Numbered from the stretch's first letter, positions 27,447 to 36,465 are shown. The stretch: DNA of 64,000 nucleotides from an uncultured Coriobacteriaceae bacterium (GCA_902768975.1 CACXMZ010000004.1:99957-163956); one strand, 5' to 3'. Notes: a model not told the origin generated them from the letters alone. Program-made: numbers and translations.

Positions 27447-27468
27447 GACTTTCAAGTCATACGTTGTT

Positions 27469-27497
27469 AGGGCGTCGGGAACGGCGCCCTTTTTTTG
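27469..27497 (+). terminator. Terminator after superoxide reductase
   Basis: The stem AGGGCG/CGCCCT with a 10-nt loop is followed by seven T residues. Confidence 0.9.
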
Positions 27498-27582
27498 TGG
27501 GCTTCAACGATCTAACGAGCGTCGAACCAGCCTTGGCCACTTCGACTACCTACGCTTCCCCCCGTTCGCCTGTATGTTTCTC

Positions 27583-27588
27583 TATAAT
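27583..27588 (+). promoter_or_regulatory. TATAAT -10 box close to a start codon
   Basis: A consensus TATAAT ends 8 nt before the ATG of the next flavoprotein gene, and there is no Shine-Dalgarno sequence. Transcription would begin at or next to the start codon, giving a leaderless mRNA. No good -35 hexamer is seen. Confidence 0.6.
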
Positions 27589-27596
27589 ACTGAAGC

Positions 27597-28895
27597 ATGA
27601 ATACGACGTGTGACATTGCTATTGTCGGTGGTGGTGCGGCTGGCTTGACAGCGGCCATTGTTGCCGCGCAGACGGCGCACACTGCGGGCAAGTCGCTGCG
27701 CGTGGTGGTGCTGGAGGCCAGCGACCGCGTGGGGCGCTCCATCCTGAAAACGGGTAACGGGCGCTGCAACTTTTCGAACCAGCATATTGCTGAAGGCCCG
27801 GCGTTGGTTGACTATCGCAATGCCGACTTTGTGCGTGCCGCCCTCAGTGCGCTTAATGCCACATTCCCCGAACCAGACTTTAACGACCCCGTCCTTGCCT
27901 TCTTTGAAGACCTGGGGCTTGAATGGCGCCAGGAAGAAGACGGTCGTCGTTACCCCTTGTCCAACAAGGCGAGCACGGTGCTCGATGTGTTGCGCGCGGA
28001 AGCGGCGCGCCTTGGCGTGGAAGAAGTGTGTGAAGCGCGCGTCGCCGCCGTGGAGGCACCTACGGAAGCAGGCAAGCCCTTCACCCTGCGCCTGGCAGAC
28101 GGGCAGTTTTGGCGCGCAGGGGCTGTAATTGTGGCGGCTGGTGGGGCAGCAGTGGAGCGCATTGATTTTGCGGGCCCGCTTTCTAGCCCAATCATGAACC
28201 CTGTGCAGCCCACGCTTGGCCCCTTGGCGGTGGCGGAAGCCGACCAAGCTTTCACCCGTGAGCTCGACAATATTCGTGTGCGTTGCTGCGTGTCCTTGTT
28301 CCGCGAAGAAAGCCCGGGGGGCAACACACTTGCGCTTGTGCGCGCTGAAACAGGTGAGTTGCTGTTCCGCCCCTATGGGGTGTCGGGTATTTGTGTGTTC
28401 AATCTTTCGCGACTTGCTCAGCCAGGCGACACGGTGCAGATTAACTTCCTGCAAATGGGTGACTTCGACCATTCACGCATCTATATCGATTCGCGCTTTG
28501 CAGGGCTTGCAGAGCATCTGGGGCAAGCACCTACGTACGAACAGTTTATGCGCGGCTTGGTACTGCCTCGCGTGGCCGATGTCTTGCTTAAACGCGCGGG
28601 TTTGAACGCGCAGGACGTGGCCAATGCCGAAGAGCTTTTCCAGATGCTGTGCCTGTGCGGCTTCGAAGTGGCGGGCATTGGCCCCGCCGATGTGTGCCAG
28701 GTGCAGCGTGGCGGTTTTGCCCCTGAACAGCTTAGCGCCGCGACCATGCAAGTGCTGGAACTGTCGGGGCTTTTTGTGGTGGGCGAAGCGCTTGACGTGG
28801 ACGGCCCCTGTGGCGGCTATAACCTGCATTGGGCGTGGGCAAGTGGCATGCTTGCCGGCCACGCTGCCGCCTTGTCTCGTTTGGGGACGGAATAA
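27597..28895 (+). CDS. HI0933/BaiN-type NAD(P)/FAD-dependent oxidoreductase
   Basis: This 432-residue flavoprotein has the FAD-binding GGGAAGL motif at residues 11-17, the family hallmark SILKTGNGRCNFSN, the GRRYPLSNKASTVLDVL stretch and the closing GEALDVDGPCGGYNLHWAWASG. Proteins of this group include BaiN, implicated in bile acid dehydroxylation in clostridia, but most are uncharacterised and the physiological substrate here is unknown. The gene is followed by a second, unrelated-length flavoprotein in the same direction. Confidence 0.92.
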   Translation: MNTTCDIAIVGGGAAGLTAAIVAAQTAHTAGKSLRVVVLEASDRVGRSILKTGNGRCNFSNQHIAEGPALVDYRNADFVRAALSALNATFPEPDFNDPVLAFFEDLGLEWRQEEDGRRYPLSNKASTVLDVLRAEAARLGVEEVCEARVAAVEAPTEAGKPFTLRLADGQFWRAGAVIVAAGGAAVERIDFAGPLSSPIMNPVQPTLGPLAVAEADQAFTRELDNIRVRCCVSLFREESPGGNTLALVRAETGELLFRPYGVSGICVFNLSRLAQPGDTVQINFLQMGDFDHSRIYIDSRFAGLAEHLGQAPTYEQFMRGLVLPRVADVLLKRAGLNAQDVANAEELFQMLCLCGFEVAGIGPADVCQVQRGGFAPEQLSAATMQVLELSGLFVVGEALDVDGPCGGYNLHWAWASGMLAGHAAALSRLGTE

Positions 28896-28943
28896 AAATG
28901 GGGCAAGCAAAAACACGCCACTTCGCAAGACAGCAGGCAAAGC

Positions 28944-30704
28944 ATGCTTAAGGCAACGGGTATCCATATGCCGCTCGACGCCGAAGCGGCTTGTCGTGGT
29001 GGGGAAGCTATTACGGAAGGCCCGCTTATCGAAGCGGCCGCGCAGGCCCTGGGTATTCCTTCTGGTGAAATCAGTGCGGTACAGGTGCTGCGGCGTAGCG
29101 TGGACGCGCGTCGCAAGTCCCAGGTGCACTTCGTCGTTAATGCGGCAGTTGAACTTGCGAATGCAGAACGCGAAGCGGATCTTATCGCCCGTGGTGTTGC
29201 GGCGTATAAACCGTATGAGCCTTTGAAAATCCCTCTGGTAAACACCGCCCAGCATGAAGGCGAAACTTCCCGCCCCGTGGTGGTAGGCACCGGCCCCGCT
29301 GGTTTGTTCGCAGCCTTGTACTTAGCGCGGGCGGGTATGCGCCCCATCGTGGTCGAGCGCGGCGGCAATGTGGTTGAGCGCGCGGCCAGTGTTGCCCACT
29401 TCAACGAAACGGGGCAGCTCAACACGAATTCGAATATTCAGTTTGGCGAAGGTGGCGCCGGCACGTTTTCCGACGGTAAGTTGACCACCAATACGAACAA
29501 CCAATACACCGCGCACGTGCTGCACTGGTTTGCCGAAGCGGGTGCTCCGCAGGAAATCTTGTGGGATGCACAACCCCATATTGGAAGCGACAGGCTGCCC
29601 GCGGTCGTGGTGGCCATGCGCAATGAAGTCATCGAACGTGGCGGGGACGTGCTTTTCAACACACAGCTTTCCGACCTGCGTTTCGAAGGTGGCAAGCTGT
29701 GTGAAATTGAACTGGTCGAAACTCTTCCCTTAGATGAGGATATTCCGGGGACGAATCAGGCGGGCGCTCGAAATGGAGCATCTGAGTCACGCTGGATCCC
29801 TTGCTCCCAGTTGGTGTTGGCTTGCGGCCATTCCGCGCGCGATACCTTTGAACTGTTGCAAGAGCATGGCCTTCACCTGGAACAAAAGCCCTTTTCAGTG
29901 GGCGTGCGCATTGAACACCCTCAGGCGCTTGTCAATCAGGCGCAGTGGGGAAGTGCCGCCGAGCACACTGCCTTGGGCGCGGCAAGTTACAAGCTGGCGG
30001 CCCATGGGCTTGCCGGCAGGGGCGTATACACTTTTTGCATGTGCCCTGGTGGCGAAGTGGTATGCGCAGCGAGCGAAGAAGGTCGCATTACCACTAATGG
30101 CATGAGCCCCTTTGCGCGCGACGGGAAGTTTGCCAACGCGGCCGTGCTTGTAGGCGTTGGGCCCGAAGACTTTGCAAGTACCGACCCGCTGGCGGGCGTG
30201 CGCTTTCAACAGGAAATCGAGCAGCGTGCCTACCAGGTAGCGCGTGCGGCGGGCGGCGAAGCCTACCAGGTTCCTGCGCAAACCGTCGGCAGTTTTCTTG
30301 GGCATAACAGTACTGCTGCGGACTTGCCTGAAACGTCCTGCGCGCGAGGTACGGTTTTCTGCGATTTCCGCGAAATCCTTCCGGCCTTTGTTTGCGACGC
30401 CATATGCGAAGCGCTTCCGCTGTTCGACCGTAAGCTCGCTGGTTTTGCTAACTCCGAAGCCATGCTCCTTGGCCCTGAAACCCGTAGTTCTTCACCCGTG
30501 CGCGTTGCACGCAACGACAACTGCCAAGCCTGGCTTGAAGCCATGGATGGGAATGCTGCCGCTAGCGCTACGCCCCGCGAAGAAGGTTGCGGTATCTACC
30601 CGGTAGGCGAAGGTGCGGGTTATGCGGGTGGCATTATGTCGGCGGCTTGCGATGGCCTTCGCGTTGCCGCTGCTTTGGTTTCCGAATGTACGAAAGCTGA
30701 ATAG
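28944..30704 (+). CDS. Uncharacterised FAD-dependent dehydrogenase (COG2509 type)
   Basis: The 586-residue protein has an N-terminal domain of about 95 residues (ending VNTAQHEGE). The FAD motif VVVGTGPAGLFAALYLARAG follows, with the family segment NTNSNIQFGEGGAGTFSDGKL and a C-terminal GEGAGYAGGIMSAACDGLRVA. This layout belongs to the large uncharacterised COG2509 dehydrogenases, whose substrate is not known. The ATG at 28944 has no clear ribosome site. Its TAG stop abuts the ATG of the next gene. Confidence 0.88.
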   Translation: MLKATGIHMPLDAEAACRGGEAITEGPLIEAAAQALGIPSGEISAVQVLRRSVDARRKSQVHFVVNAAVELANAEREADLIARGVAAYKPYEPLKIPLVNTAQHEGETSRPVVVGTGPAGLFAALYLARAGMRPIVVERGGNVVERAASVAHFNETGQLNTNSNIQFGEGGAGTFSDGKLTTNTNNQYTAHVLHWFAEAGAPQEILWDAQPHIGSDRLPAVVVAMRNEVIERGGDVLFNTQLSDLRFEGGKLCEIELVETLPLDEDIPGTNQAGARNGASESRWIPCSQLVLACGHSARDTFELLQEHGLHLEQKPFSVGVRIEHPQALVNQAQWGSAAEHTALGAASYKLAAHGLAGRGVYTFCMCPGGEVVCAASEEGRITTNGMSPFARDGKFANAAVLVGVGPEDFASTDPLAGVRFQQEIEQRAYQVARAAGGEAYQVPAQTVGSFLGHNSTAADLPETSCARGTVFCDFREILPAFVCDAICEALPLFDRKLAGFANSEAMLLGPETRSSSPVRVARNDNCQAWLEAMDGNAAASATPREEGCGIYPVGEGAGYAGGIMSAACDGLRVAAALVSECTKAE

Positions 30705-31064
30705 ATGGCTTACGAACGACTGATGGCAGCTGAATACGCGAGCGAAGAAGAAAAGCGTGAATGGAAGCAGCTTATTTCTGCCTTCGTGCCACCCCTCATT
30801 GAAAAGTGGGAGCCCGTGTTGGGCGTGCGGGTGGGCAAGCTTGCGTACCGCAATATGAAAAGCCGGTGGGGAAGTTGCACACCTTCAACGGGGCGCATTT
30901 GCATTAATACGCGCCTGGCGCTTTATCCGCCCGAATGCCTGGAATACGTGGTTGTGCACGAGTTGTGTCACCTGCGGGTGGGCGGACACAACAAACAATT
31001 TTGGGCGCTCGTTGAATCCTGCCTGCCCAACTACAAACAAGCCAAAAAACTTCTGCGTGCATAG
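30705..31064 (+). CDS. YgjP-like (DUF45) zinc metallopeptidase domain protein
   Basis: This 119-residue protein carries the catalytic half of the YgjP/DUF45 family: SRWGSCTPSTGRICINTRLA, the zinc motif HELCHLRVGGHNKQFW with two His and the catalytic Glu, and the LPNYKQAKKLLR end. Full-length relatives are about 230 residues with an additional N-terminal domain; this one is a short form. Substrate unknown. It starts directly on the stop of the preceding flavoprotein gene (TAG-ATG), so it is translationally coupled. Confidence 0.88.
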   Translation: MAYERLMAAEYASEEEKREWKQLISAFVPPLIEKWEPVLGVRVGKLAYRNMKSRWGSCTPSTGRICINTRLALYPPECLEYVVVHELCHLRVGGHNKQFWALVESCLPNYKQAKKLLRA

Positions 31065-31074
31065 GAACATACGA

Positions 31075-31590
31075 TTGAAAGAAAGTGACAAATCATTCGT
31101 GGAACCTCGTGGTGTGTATACTGCTTTAGCAGGGGCTGAAGAAACCCCAGACATCACACCAACAGCTTCACCTGGTCGTGTCGCCCTGCGCTGGGTATTG
31201 GTGGCAGCGATGGCGGCCTTCATCTTCTATATGAGTTCGCGTACCGCAGGGGAGCTGAATACGGGCATCCTTTCGCAGATGAAGCACATGTTGAATTCTT
31301 GGCTGTTTTCATCTTTTGGCATTGCCGGTGACCCTGCCAGTACCATCGCGCATTTTTGCGAGTATCTGCTGCTGGGTGCTTTGCTCGTAAATGCCTTGCG
31401 CAGCCATATGCCGCTTAGCCGCGCGCTGGTGGTAGCCATCGTGTGTGCAAGCGCCTATGGTGTAACTGACGAAATCCACCAGACCTATGTCGAAGGCCGC
31501 TATTGCGACGTGTTCGACTGGCTTACCGACACCGCTGGCGCCACCCTCGGCGCCGCGCTATTTAATTTAATGTTCAAAGGATTGCGCTAG
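31075..31590 (+). CDS. VanZ family membrane protein
   Basis: This membrane protein of about 171 residues has four hydrophobic segments and the VanZ features FCEYLLLGALL and DEIHQTYVEGRYCDVFDWLTD near the end. Relatives of VanZ raise teicoplanin tolerance in some bacteria; most, like this one, have no tested role. The start is uncertain: the TTG at 31075 has AGGAAC upstream and avoids overlap with the peptidase gene, while the frame stays open back to 30952. Confidence 0.85.
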   Translation: MKESDKSFVEPRGVYTALAGAEETPDITPTASPGRVALRWVLVAAMAAFIFYMSSRTAGELNTGILSQMKHMLNSWLFSSFGIAGDPASTIAHFCEYLLLGALLVNALRSHMPLSRALVVAIVCASAYGVTDEIHQTYVEGRYCDVFDWLTDTAGATLGAALFNLMFKGLR

Positions 31591-31919
31591 GCGTTTCTGG
31601 TGCTTTCTACCAGGGTCTACTGCAGATTAATTAGCGCTATAGCCTGGCTTTGTAGGAAAAAATTCGTGCAAGTATGTTATAAGGAGCGCTCTATGCCGCA
31701 TTTTTCACTTTTTTGCGAATAAATGTTCGATTATTGTGTTATAATTCAGATATTGGGATTCCTGGCTGGGGTAACCCGCTCCTAACCTCTCTTCCCACGT
31801 GCGAAGTTCCCATTACGCGGCTCTGGCACAGAGGGACAGCCACTTTTATTCAAGCGTGTTCATTTGGCATTGGCAAAGTGCTTTTGTCTTGCTACACGCA
31901 TATCTAGAAAGGGGTTGTT
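31591..31919 (+). other. Intergenic region with a short upstream ORF before the RhuM-Fic gene
   Basis: This 329-bp gap marks the border of a toxin-antitoxin patch. It holds a 9-codon ORF (31693-31722, MPHFSLFCE) with a well-placed AAGGAG site and a consensus TATAAT box at 31740-31745. A leader of about 170 nt without other clear structure follows. No larger gene is supported. Confidence 0.4.
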
Positions 31920-32855
31920 ATGAACAACGAACTCGTATTATTCAACTCGCAGGATGGGGAAGTATCACTTCCAGTAAGCATCGATTATGGGGAAAGTGAA
32001 ATCTGGCTCACACGCAATCAAATGTCAGAGCTATATGATCGCGATGTAAAAACTATTGGGAAGCATGTGAATAATGCACTCAACGAAGAACTTGAGGGTG
32101 CCAAAAATCGAGTTGTCGCAAATTTTGCGATAACTGCTGCCGATGGGAAAACGTATAGAACAGACCACTATGGACTCGATGTAGTTTTGTCCGTAGGTTA
32201 TCGCGTGAAGTCACAGCGTGGTGTGGAATTCCGTCGTTGGGCAACGCAAGTTCTTCGTCAACACATCATTGAAGGACATACAGAAAACCAAAAGCGTTTG
32301 CAGCAACTTGGCATGGTTGCGCAGGTAATGAAGCGCCTTGAAGGCGACTTGCAGTCTGGGCAGATCCTCGATGTTGTCGAAAGCTACACTCGGGCGTTCA
32401 CCCTGCTCGATGAATACGACCGCAAGGAACTGCCCAAGCCGAAAGGCACAGCGGACATCCATGTGCTTACCTACGAAGAGTGCCGCACATTCATTGACGG
32501 CATGCGTTTTATGAACACAAGCGAACTGTTTGGCAACGAAAAGGACGATTCCTTCAGGAGCAGTATCGCGGCTGTCTATGCCGGGTTTGACGGAATAGAG
32601 CTGTATCCTTCGGTTGAAGAAAAGGCCGCTAATCTACTCTATTTCATTGTAAAAAACCATAGCTTTTCGGATGGGAACAAGCGCATTGGTGCAGGCATGT
32701 TTCTCTACTTCCTCGACCGTAATAATGCCTTGTTTATTGGAAACCAAAAACGTCTGGCGGACGCGACCCTGGTTGCGCTCACAATTATGATTGCAGAATC
32801 GCGTCCCGATGAAAAAGAAGCAATGGTGTCGTTGGTGTTGAATTTCTTGGATTAA
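31920..32855 (+). CDS. RhuM-like protein with Fic/DOC domain
   Basis: The 311-residue protein has an N-terminal RhuM-type domain (WLTRNQMSELYDRDVKTIGKHVNNAL; YGLDVVLSVGYRVKSQRGVEFRRWA). A C-terminal Fic/Doc domain follows with the active-site motif HSFSDGNKRIG (His247). Fic enzymes transfer AMP or phosphate to target proteins; Doc relatives are toxins. No inhibitory SxxxEG helix was identified with confidence, so its control is unclear. Ribosome site AAAGGGG. It lies directly upstream of a BrnT-BrnA pair in an AT-richer context, consistent with a mobile defence or addiction cassette. Confidence 0.88.
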   Translation: MNNELVLFNSQDGEVSLPVSIDYGESEIWLTRNQMSELYDRDVKTIGKHVNNALNEELEGAKNRVVANFAITAADGKTYRTDHYGLDVVLSVGYRVKSQRGVEFRRWATQVLRQHIIEGHTENQKRLQQLGMVAQVMKRLEGDLQSGQILDVVESYTRAFTLLDEYDRKELPKPKGTADIHVLTYEECRTFIDGMRFMNTSELFGNEKDDSFRSSIAAVYAGFDGIELYPSVEEKAANLLYFIVKNHSFSDGNKRIGAGMFLYFLDRNNALFIGNQKRLADATLVALTIMIAESRPDEKEAMVSLVLNFLD

Positions 32856-32864
32856 ATAATATCG

Positions 32865-32889
32865 TATTTATATAAATATAATATATAAT
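32865..32889 (+). promoter_or_regulatory. Operator-promoter of brnTA
   Basis: A perfect 14-bp palindrome TATTTATATAAATA (32865-32878) lies in the spacer just upstream of a TATAAT box (32884-32889). BrnA-type antitoxins repress their own operon, and this is the likely binding site by position. Confidence 0.55.
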
Positions 32890-32903
32890 AGAGGGGGTTA
32901 GAC

Positions 32904-33176
32904 GTGGAAATAGAGTATGACGCTAGGAAAAACGGCGTTAACTTTGCAAAACATGGCGTTACTCTCGATGAAGCAACTGAGGTTTGGAATGGTGTTGTAG
33001 TAAACATTTCAGCAAAAAATGTTGAAGGGGAAAAACGAACTAAAACACTCGGTGCGATTGAAGGTGCAATCTACGCCGTTATTTGGACAGAGCGCAACGG
33101 CAAAAGAAGGCTTATTTCAGCTCGGAAGGCTACTGAGAAAGGGAGGAGTCTCTACAATGACAAAACGAATCACTAG
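32904..33176 (+). CDS. brnT: BrnT family toxin
   Basis: BrnT is a RelE-fold ribonuclease toxin. The 90-residue protein starts at a GTG after GAGGGGG and shows the family pattern EYDARKNGVNFAKHGVTLDEATEVW, KRTKTLGAIEGAIYAVIWT and RRLISARKAT near the end. It precedes and overlaps brnA by 20 nt, the normal order for this pair. Activity is inferred from family; all characteristic segments are intact. Confidence 0.9.
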   Translation: MEIEYDARKNGVNFAKHGVTLDEATEVWNGVVVNISAKNVEGEKRTKTLGAIEGAIYAVIWTERNGKRRLISARKATEKGRSLYNDKTNH

Positions 33177-33408
33177 CGAGGAGTTTGATACACGCTTTGA
33201 TGCTGGCGAAGATCTGGATGATTACCTTGATTATGATGCTGTCACTGTAGAAGATGCAACTCCTCGTGATGTTCTTCTTTCACTTCCAGAATGGGCCATT
33301 ACTACAGCCGACCAGGAAGCAAAACGTCGCAACATCACACGTCGGGCAATTTTAAATACTTGGATTACGGATAAGGCAGACGAAGTGCGTATGCACGCAA
33401 CGGCCTAA
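33157..33408 (+). CDS. brnA: BrnA family antitoxin
   Basis: BrnA neutralises BrnT and represses the operon. The 83-residue product begins MTKRITSEEFDTRFDAGEDL with the ATG at 33157 preceded by GGGAGGAG. Its C-terminus (ATPRDVLLSLPEWAITTADQ, RRNITRRAILNTWITDKADE) looks like a ribbon-helix-helix-type DNA-binding part. The start lies inside the end of brnT, so translation of the two is coupled. Confidence 0.85.
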   Translation: MTKRITSEEFDTRFDAGEDLDDYLDYDAVTVEDATPRDVLLSLPEWAITTADQEAKRRNITRRAILNTWITDKADEVRMHATA

Positions 33409-33441
33409 CTGTATGTATCGGGTGAAACCGGGGACTGCCGC

Positions 33442-33981
33442 ATGGTCATTCTTATAACAGGGGCATCGCATACAGGGAAGACCTTGTTGGCGCAGCGGTT
33501 GCTCGAGCGCTACCATTATCCGTACCTTTCCATCGACCATGTGAAGATGGGGCTCATTCGCAGTGGCAACACGGCCCTCACGCCCGAAGACGACGATGCG
33601 CTCACGGAATACCTGTGGCCCATCGTGTGCGAAATTATTAAGACGGCCATTGAAAACCAGCAGAACCTTATCGTGGAAGGCTGCTATGTTCCCGCAGACT
33701 GGCGGCAGGATTTTAGCGAGCAGTACTTGGGCTCAATCCGTTTCATTTGCCTTGCGATGACCGATGACTATAACGACGCGCACTTCGCCGACATCAAGAA
33801 GCATGCTTCCTGCATTGAAAGTCGGCTTGACGATTCGGACTGCACTATCGAAAGCCTGAAGCAGGACAACCACGACTACCTTGAGCGCTTTCGCAATGCG
33901 GGGGAGCCCGTCACCCTTATCGGCTCGGACTTCGCGGACTTCGAGCAAACCATCGAAGCGCTCCTGCTATACTGTTCGTAG
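33442..33981 (+). CDS. P-loop kinase-like NTPase
   Basis: This 179-residue protein of the small nucleoside/zeta-toxin kinase fold has Walker A GASHTGKT at residues 7-14, a DHVKMGL segment that may hold the acceptor Asp, and an IVEGCYV strand. The rest is acidic and unremarkable. It could be a metabolite kinase; the substrate cannot be read from sequence. It follows brnA by 33 nt but uses host-like codons, so it may not belong to the cassette. Confidence 0.75.
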   Translation: MVILITGASHTGKTLLAQRLLERYHYPYLSIDHVKMGLIRSGNTALTPEDDDALTEYLWPIVCEIIKTAIENQQNLIVEGCYVPADWRQDFSEQYLGSIRFICLAMTDDYNDAHFADIKKHASCIESRLDDSDCTIESLKQDNHDYLERFRNAGEPVTLIGSDFADFEQTIEALLLYCS

Positions 33982-34104
33982 CCAAAGTTTCCCGCGTGGC
34001 TAAAGCTTGGCCGTCCGTAGTGCAGCGGAGCGCGGGTTTATGTCCTTGCACCGGGCGCTTCGGGGTGGCTGCCGTTGCGTCGCCCTAGAGAAAAGGTGTA
34101 CAGG

Positions 34105-34734
34105 ATGACCAGCGACCACACAAACGCCAACTGCGCGAAAATCAAGCAAAACGCCAATGAAAACAAGGTCGCCAAGGCCTTGGCCGAAGACCTAGGAATT
34201 GACAACCCCCTCATGGTTTCCGACCAAGGGCCTGCACCTGTACAGGGAAGCGTGGGTGCGGTGGTTTCTGTAAACATTTCCCCCAAGAAAGGCATGCGTA
34301 AAACCCCTGCAGAGTCGGGGACTATCGTATTGCTTGCCGACCACGGTGTTTCCGAAGACGCCCACGCAGGCGACTGGCACCGGCAGGTGTCCTTTCTTGC
34401 GGAGGAATCCATCAATGTGGCACGTGAGCACGGGCTCGACGTTGGCTTTGGTGACTTCGCCGAAAACATTACGACTTCGGGTATTAATGTAAAGGACATG
34501 CCACTGGGTACCTTGCTACAGGTGGGCACCGCAAAAGTTGAGGTGTCGCAGATTGGCAAGGTGTGCCACACGCGCTGCGCCATATATTACTTGGCGGGTG
34601 ACTGCATCTTCCCACGTGAAGGTATTTTTGCATGGGTGGTTGAACCAGGTTTAGTGCGCGTGGGCGACGAAATACGTGTGCTCGAATTAGGTGCGGGCGA
34701 AGTCCACCATGTGCTTTCGGACAAGCCGCTTTAG
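34105..34734 (+). CDS. MOSC domain protein
   Basis: MOSC domains occur in molybdenum-cofactor sulfurases and oxidoreductase partners. Here a stand-alone form of 209 residues is seen, with an N-terminal addition of about 55 residues, then VVSVNISPKKGMRK, SEDAHAGDWHRQVSFLAEESI, GDFAENITTSGI and the conserved Cys region KVCHTRCAIYYLAGDC. A frame from 34075 exists; the ATG at 34105 is preferred. The 120-nt leader upstream is GC-rich with a possible CCCGCG/CGCGGG stem, but no known molybdenum-cofactor riboswitch pattern was recognised. Confidence 0.85.
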   Translation: MTSDHTNANCAKIKQNANENKVAKALAEDLGIDNPLMVSDQGPAPVQGSVGAVVSVNISPKKGMRKTPAESGTIVLLADHGVSEDAHAGDWHRQVSFLAEESINVAREHGLDVGFGDFAENITTSGINVKDMPLGTLLQVGTAKVEVSQIGKVCHTRCAIYYLAGDCIFPREGIFAWVVEPGLVRVGDEIRVLELGAGEVHHVLSDKPL

Positions 34735-34909
34735 CGGTGGCCGCCCGGCGCCCTTGGCGCGCATGCTCTTTGCCTTATAGCAGCCAAGATTTCATCTTTC
34801 TTTTAGCGCTTCCTGTGCCCGTGGCGGGCGTATAATAACCGCAAGGGTTAAACCCATTTTTTGCAGGTGTGTGTGCCCTGCGTTTGCACGTTCGCCGAAA
34901 GGAGTTGCC

Positions 34910-35842
34910 ATGCTGCACGAGATCAAGTTTCCTTCGTCCAATAATCGCGACACGGTAGTGGGCTGGGTGTATGTTCCTGCCTGCGAACCCGAAGGGGTGG
35001 TGCAGCTGGTGCACGGCTTCGGCGAACATTCGCGCCGTTACTTCCACATGATTGTGGCGCTCATGGACGCTGGTTTTATCGTAGCCGCAAACGACCATGT
35101 GGGCCATGGTGCAACCGCAATCTTGAACGACACCTGGGGCGACTGGGGCGACGCTGGTCCGCACACCATGATGGAAGACGAAAAGCTGTTCAAGGATGAA
35201 GTATGTAAGTTGTATCCCGATTTGCCGTACTTCATGTTTGGGCATTCCATGGGTTCTATGATCGCCCGCGATTTTTCCGCGAAGTACGGCGACGAATTAA
35301 CGGGCGCCATCTATTGTGGCACGCTGGGCATTTTTAACCAGACCGACGTGGTGCGTCCCAAGATCGACGCCGTCTGCGAAGCGGGCGGGGCCCACGATTC
35401 CGATCCATCCTTTGTGGGTGAACTCATGGGTTGGATGTTTAGCCGTTGCGAAGAAGGCGCGACCCTGGGCAACGAATGGATTTGCCACGACCCCTACGTA
35501 CAGAAGGACCACGCCGAAGATCCCTTCGATGCCTTTACGCACCCCGTTCACAATATTTCGCTGCGTGATTTTATCGACATGATACTGTGCATTGAAGGCG
35601 AAGATTGGGCCAAGAAGGTGCCGACCAGCCTACCTGTTTTGCTGATTGCTGGCGACCAGGACCCTGTAGGCAGTTTCGGCGAGGGCGTGTATCTGTGTGC
35701 CAACTGGCTGCACGACACCGGCCACGACGTGCTGACGAAGCTGTATTCGGGTTATCGCCACGAGATCCATAACTACGACGACATCAAGTTTGACGTTGAA
35801 GAATTCATTATTGACTGGCTGTTTATGAAGCTTGCTTCGTAA
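34910..35842 (+). CDS. Alpha/beta hydrolase (monoacylglycerol-lipase-like)
   Basis: This 310-residue serine hydrolase has the oxyanion-side HGFGEHSRRY motif near residue 38, the nucleophile elbow GHSMGS, a late GDQDPVG acid loop and the catalytic His in GYRHEIHN. This is the lysophospholipase/monoacylglycerol lipase group. ATG 34910 follows AAGGAG. A related gene lies at 36580-37536 with the same motif order, suggesting duplication, with a TsaC gene between them. The substrate, perhaps a lipid ester, is inferred. Confidence 0.88.
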   Translation: MLHEIKFPSSNNRDTVVGWVYVPACEPEGVVQLVHGFGEHSRRYFHMIVALMDAGFIVAANDHVGHGATAILNDTWGDWGDAGPHTMMEDEKLFKDEVCKLYPDLPYFMFGHSMGSMIARDFSAKYGDELTGAIYCGTLGIFNQTDVVRPKIDAVCEAGGAHDSDPSFVGELMGWMFSRCEEGATLGNEWICHDPYVQKDHAEDPFDAFTHPVHNISLRDFIDMILCIEGEDWAKKVPTSLPVLLIAGDQDPVGSFGEGVYLCANWLHDTGHDVLTKLYSGYRHEIHNYDDIKFDVEEFIIDWLFMKLAS

Positions 35843-35889
35843 ACAATTGGTGCTTGCAGGTTTAGGTCGGAAAAGCAATAGCCACGGGC

Positions 35890-36465
35890 ATGGAAACGAC
35901 GGGGGATATAAGGCAGCTTGCTGCTGCGCTTAAGGCGGGGCAGTGTGCCATTTTCCCAACCGACACGGTGGTGGGCATTGGCGTGGCTGCTGCCTACGCG
36001 CAAAACCCCCAGGCCATATTTGCTGCGAAAGAGCGTACGGCAGACAAGCCCGTGGCCTGGCTTGTGGGTGGTGTGGACGCCCTCGATGTCTACGGCGCCA
36101 ACGTGCCCGACTACGCGCGTAACCTAGCCCATGCATTTTGGCCAGGGGCACTCACCTTGGTGGTGCGCGCTTCCGCTGAAGTTCCTGCTGCATTCCAGGC
36201 GCCCGACGGCAGCATTGCTCTGCGTATGCCAGCGCATATGTCCTGCCTGGAAATAATCCGCCAGGTGGGCCCCTTGGCGGCAAGCTCTGCCAACCTTTCG
36301 GGTGAAGAAGCACCGGCGAAACTGAGCGAAGTGAACCCCAAGCTCATGCAAATTGTTGACTGCGTGTTCGACGACGGCAGTATGCCCACGGGTGAAGCTT
36401 CAACCGTCGTCGACTGCCTGGGTGCCACCCCTGTCATACTTCGTCAAGGGAGCGTTGTTCTGTAA
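35890..36465 (+). CDS. Sua5/YciO/YrdC family protein, probable threonylcarbamoyl-AMP synthase
   Basis: TsaC-type enzymes make threonylcarbamoyl-AMP for the t6A base of tRNAs that read ANN codons. The 191-residue protein shows the fold-defining segments FPTDTVVGIGV, ERTADKPVAWLV, WPGALTLVV, IALRMPAHM, LAASSANLSGE and a TVVDC end. This is the short, single-domain type. It sits between two hydrolase genes without evident functional link, 47 nt after the first. Confidence 0.88.
   Translation: METTGDIRQLAAALKAGQCAIFPTDTVVGIGVAAAYAQNPQAIFAAKERTADKPVAWLVGGVDALDVYGANVPDYARNLAHAFWPGALTLVVRASAEVPAAFQAPDGSIALRMPAHMSCLEIIRQVGPLAASSANLSGEEAPAKLSEVNPKLMQIVDCVFDDGSMPTGEASTVVDCLGATPVILRQGSVVL

Noticed and set aside
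33982..34104. Possible molybdenum-cofactor riboswitch before the MOSC gene
   Set aside because: A GC-rich leader with a CCCGCG/CGCGGG stem exists, but the conserved riboswitch core could not be recognised.
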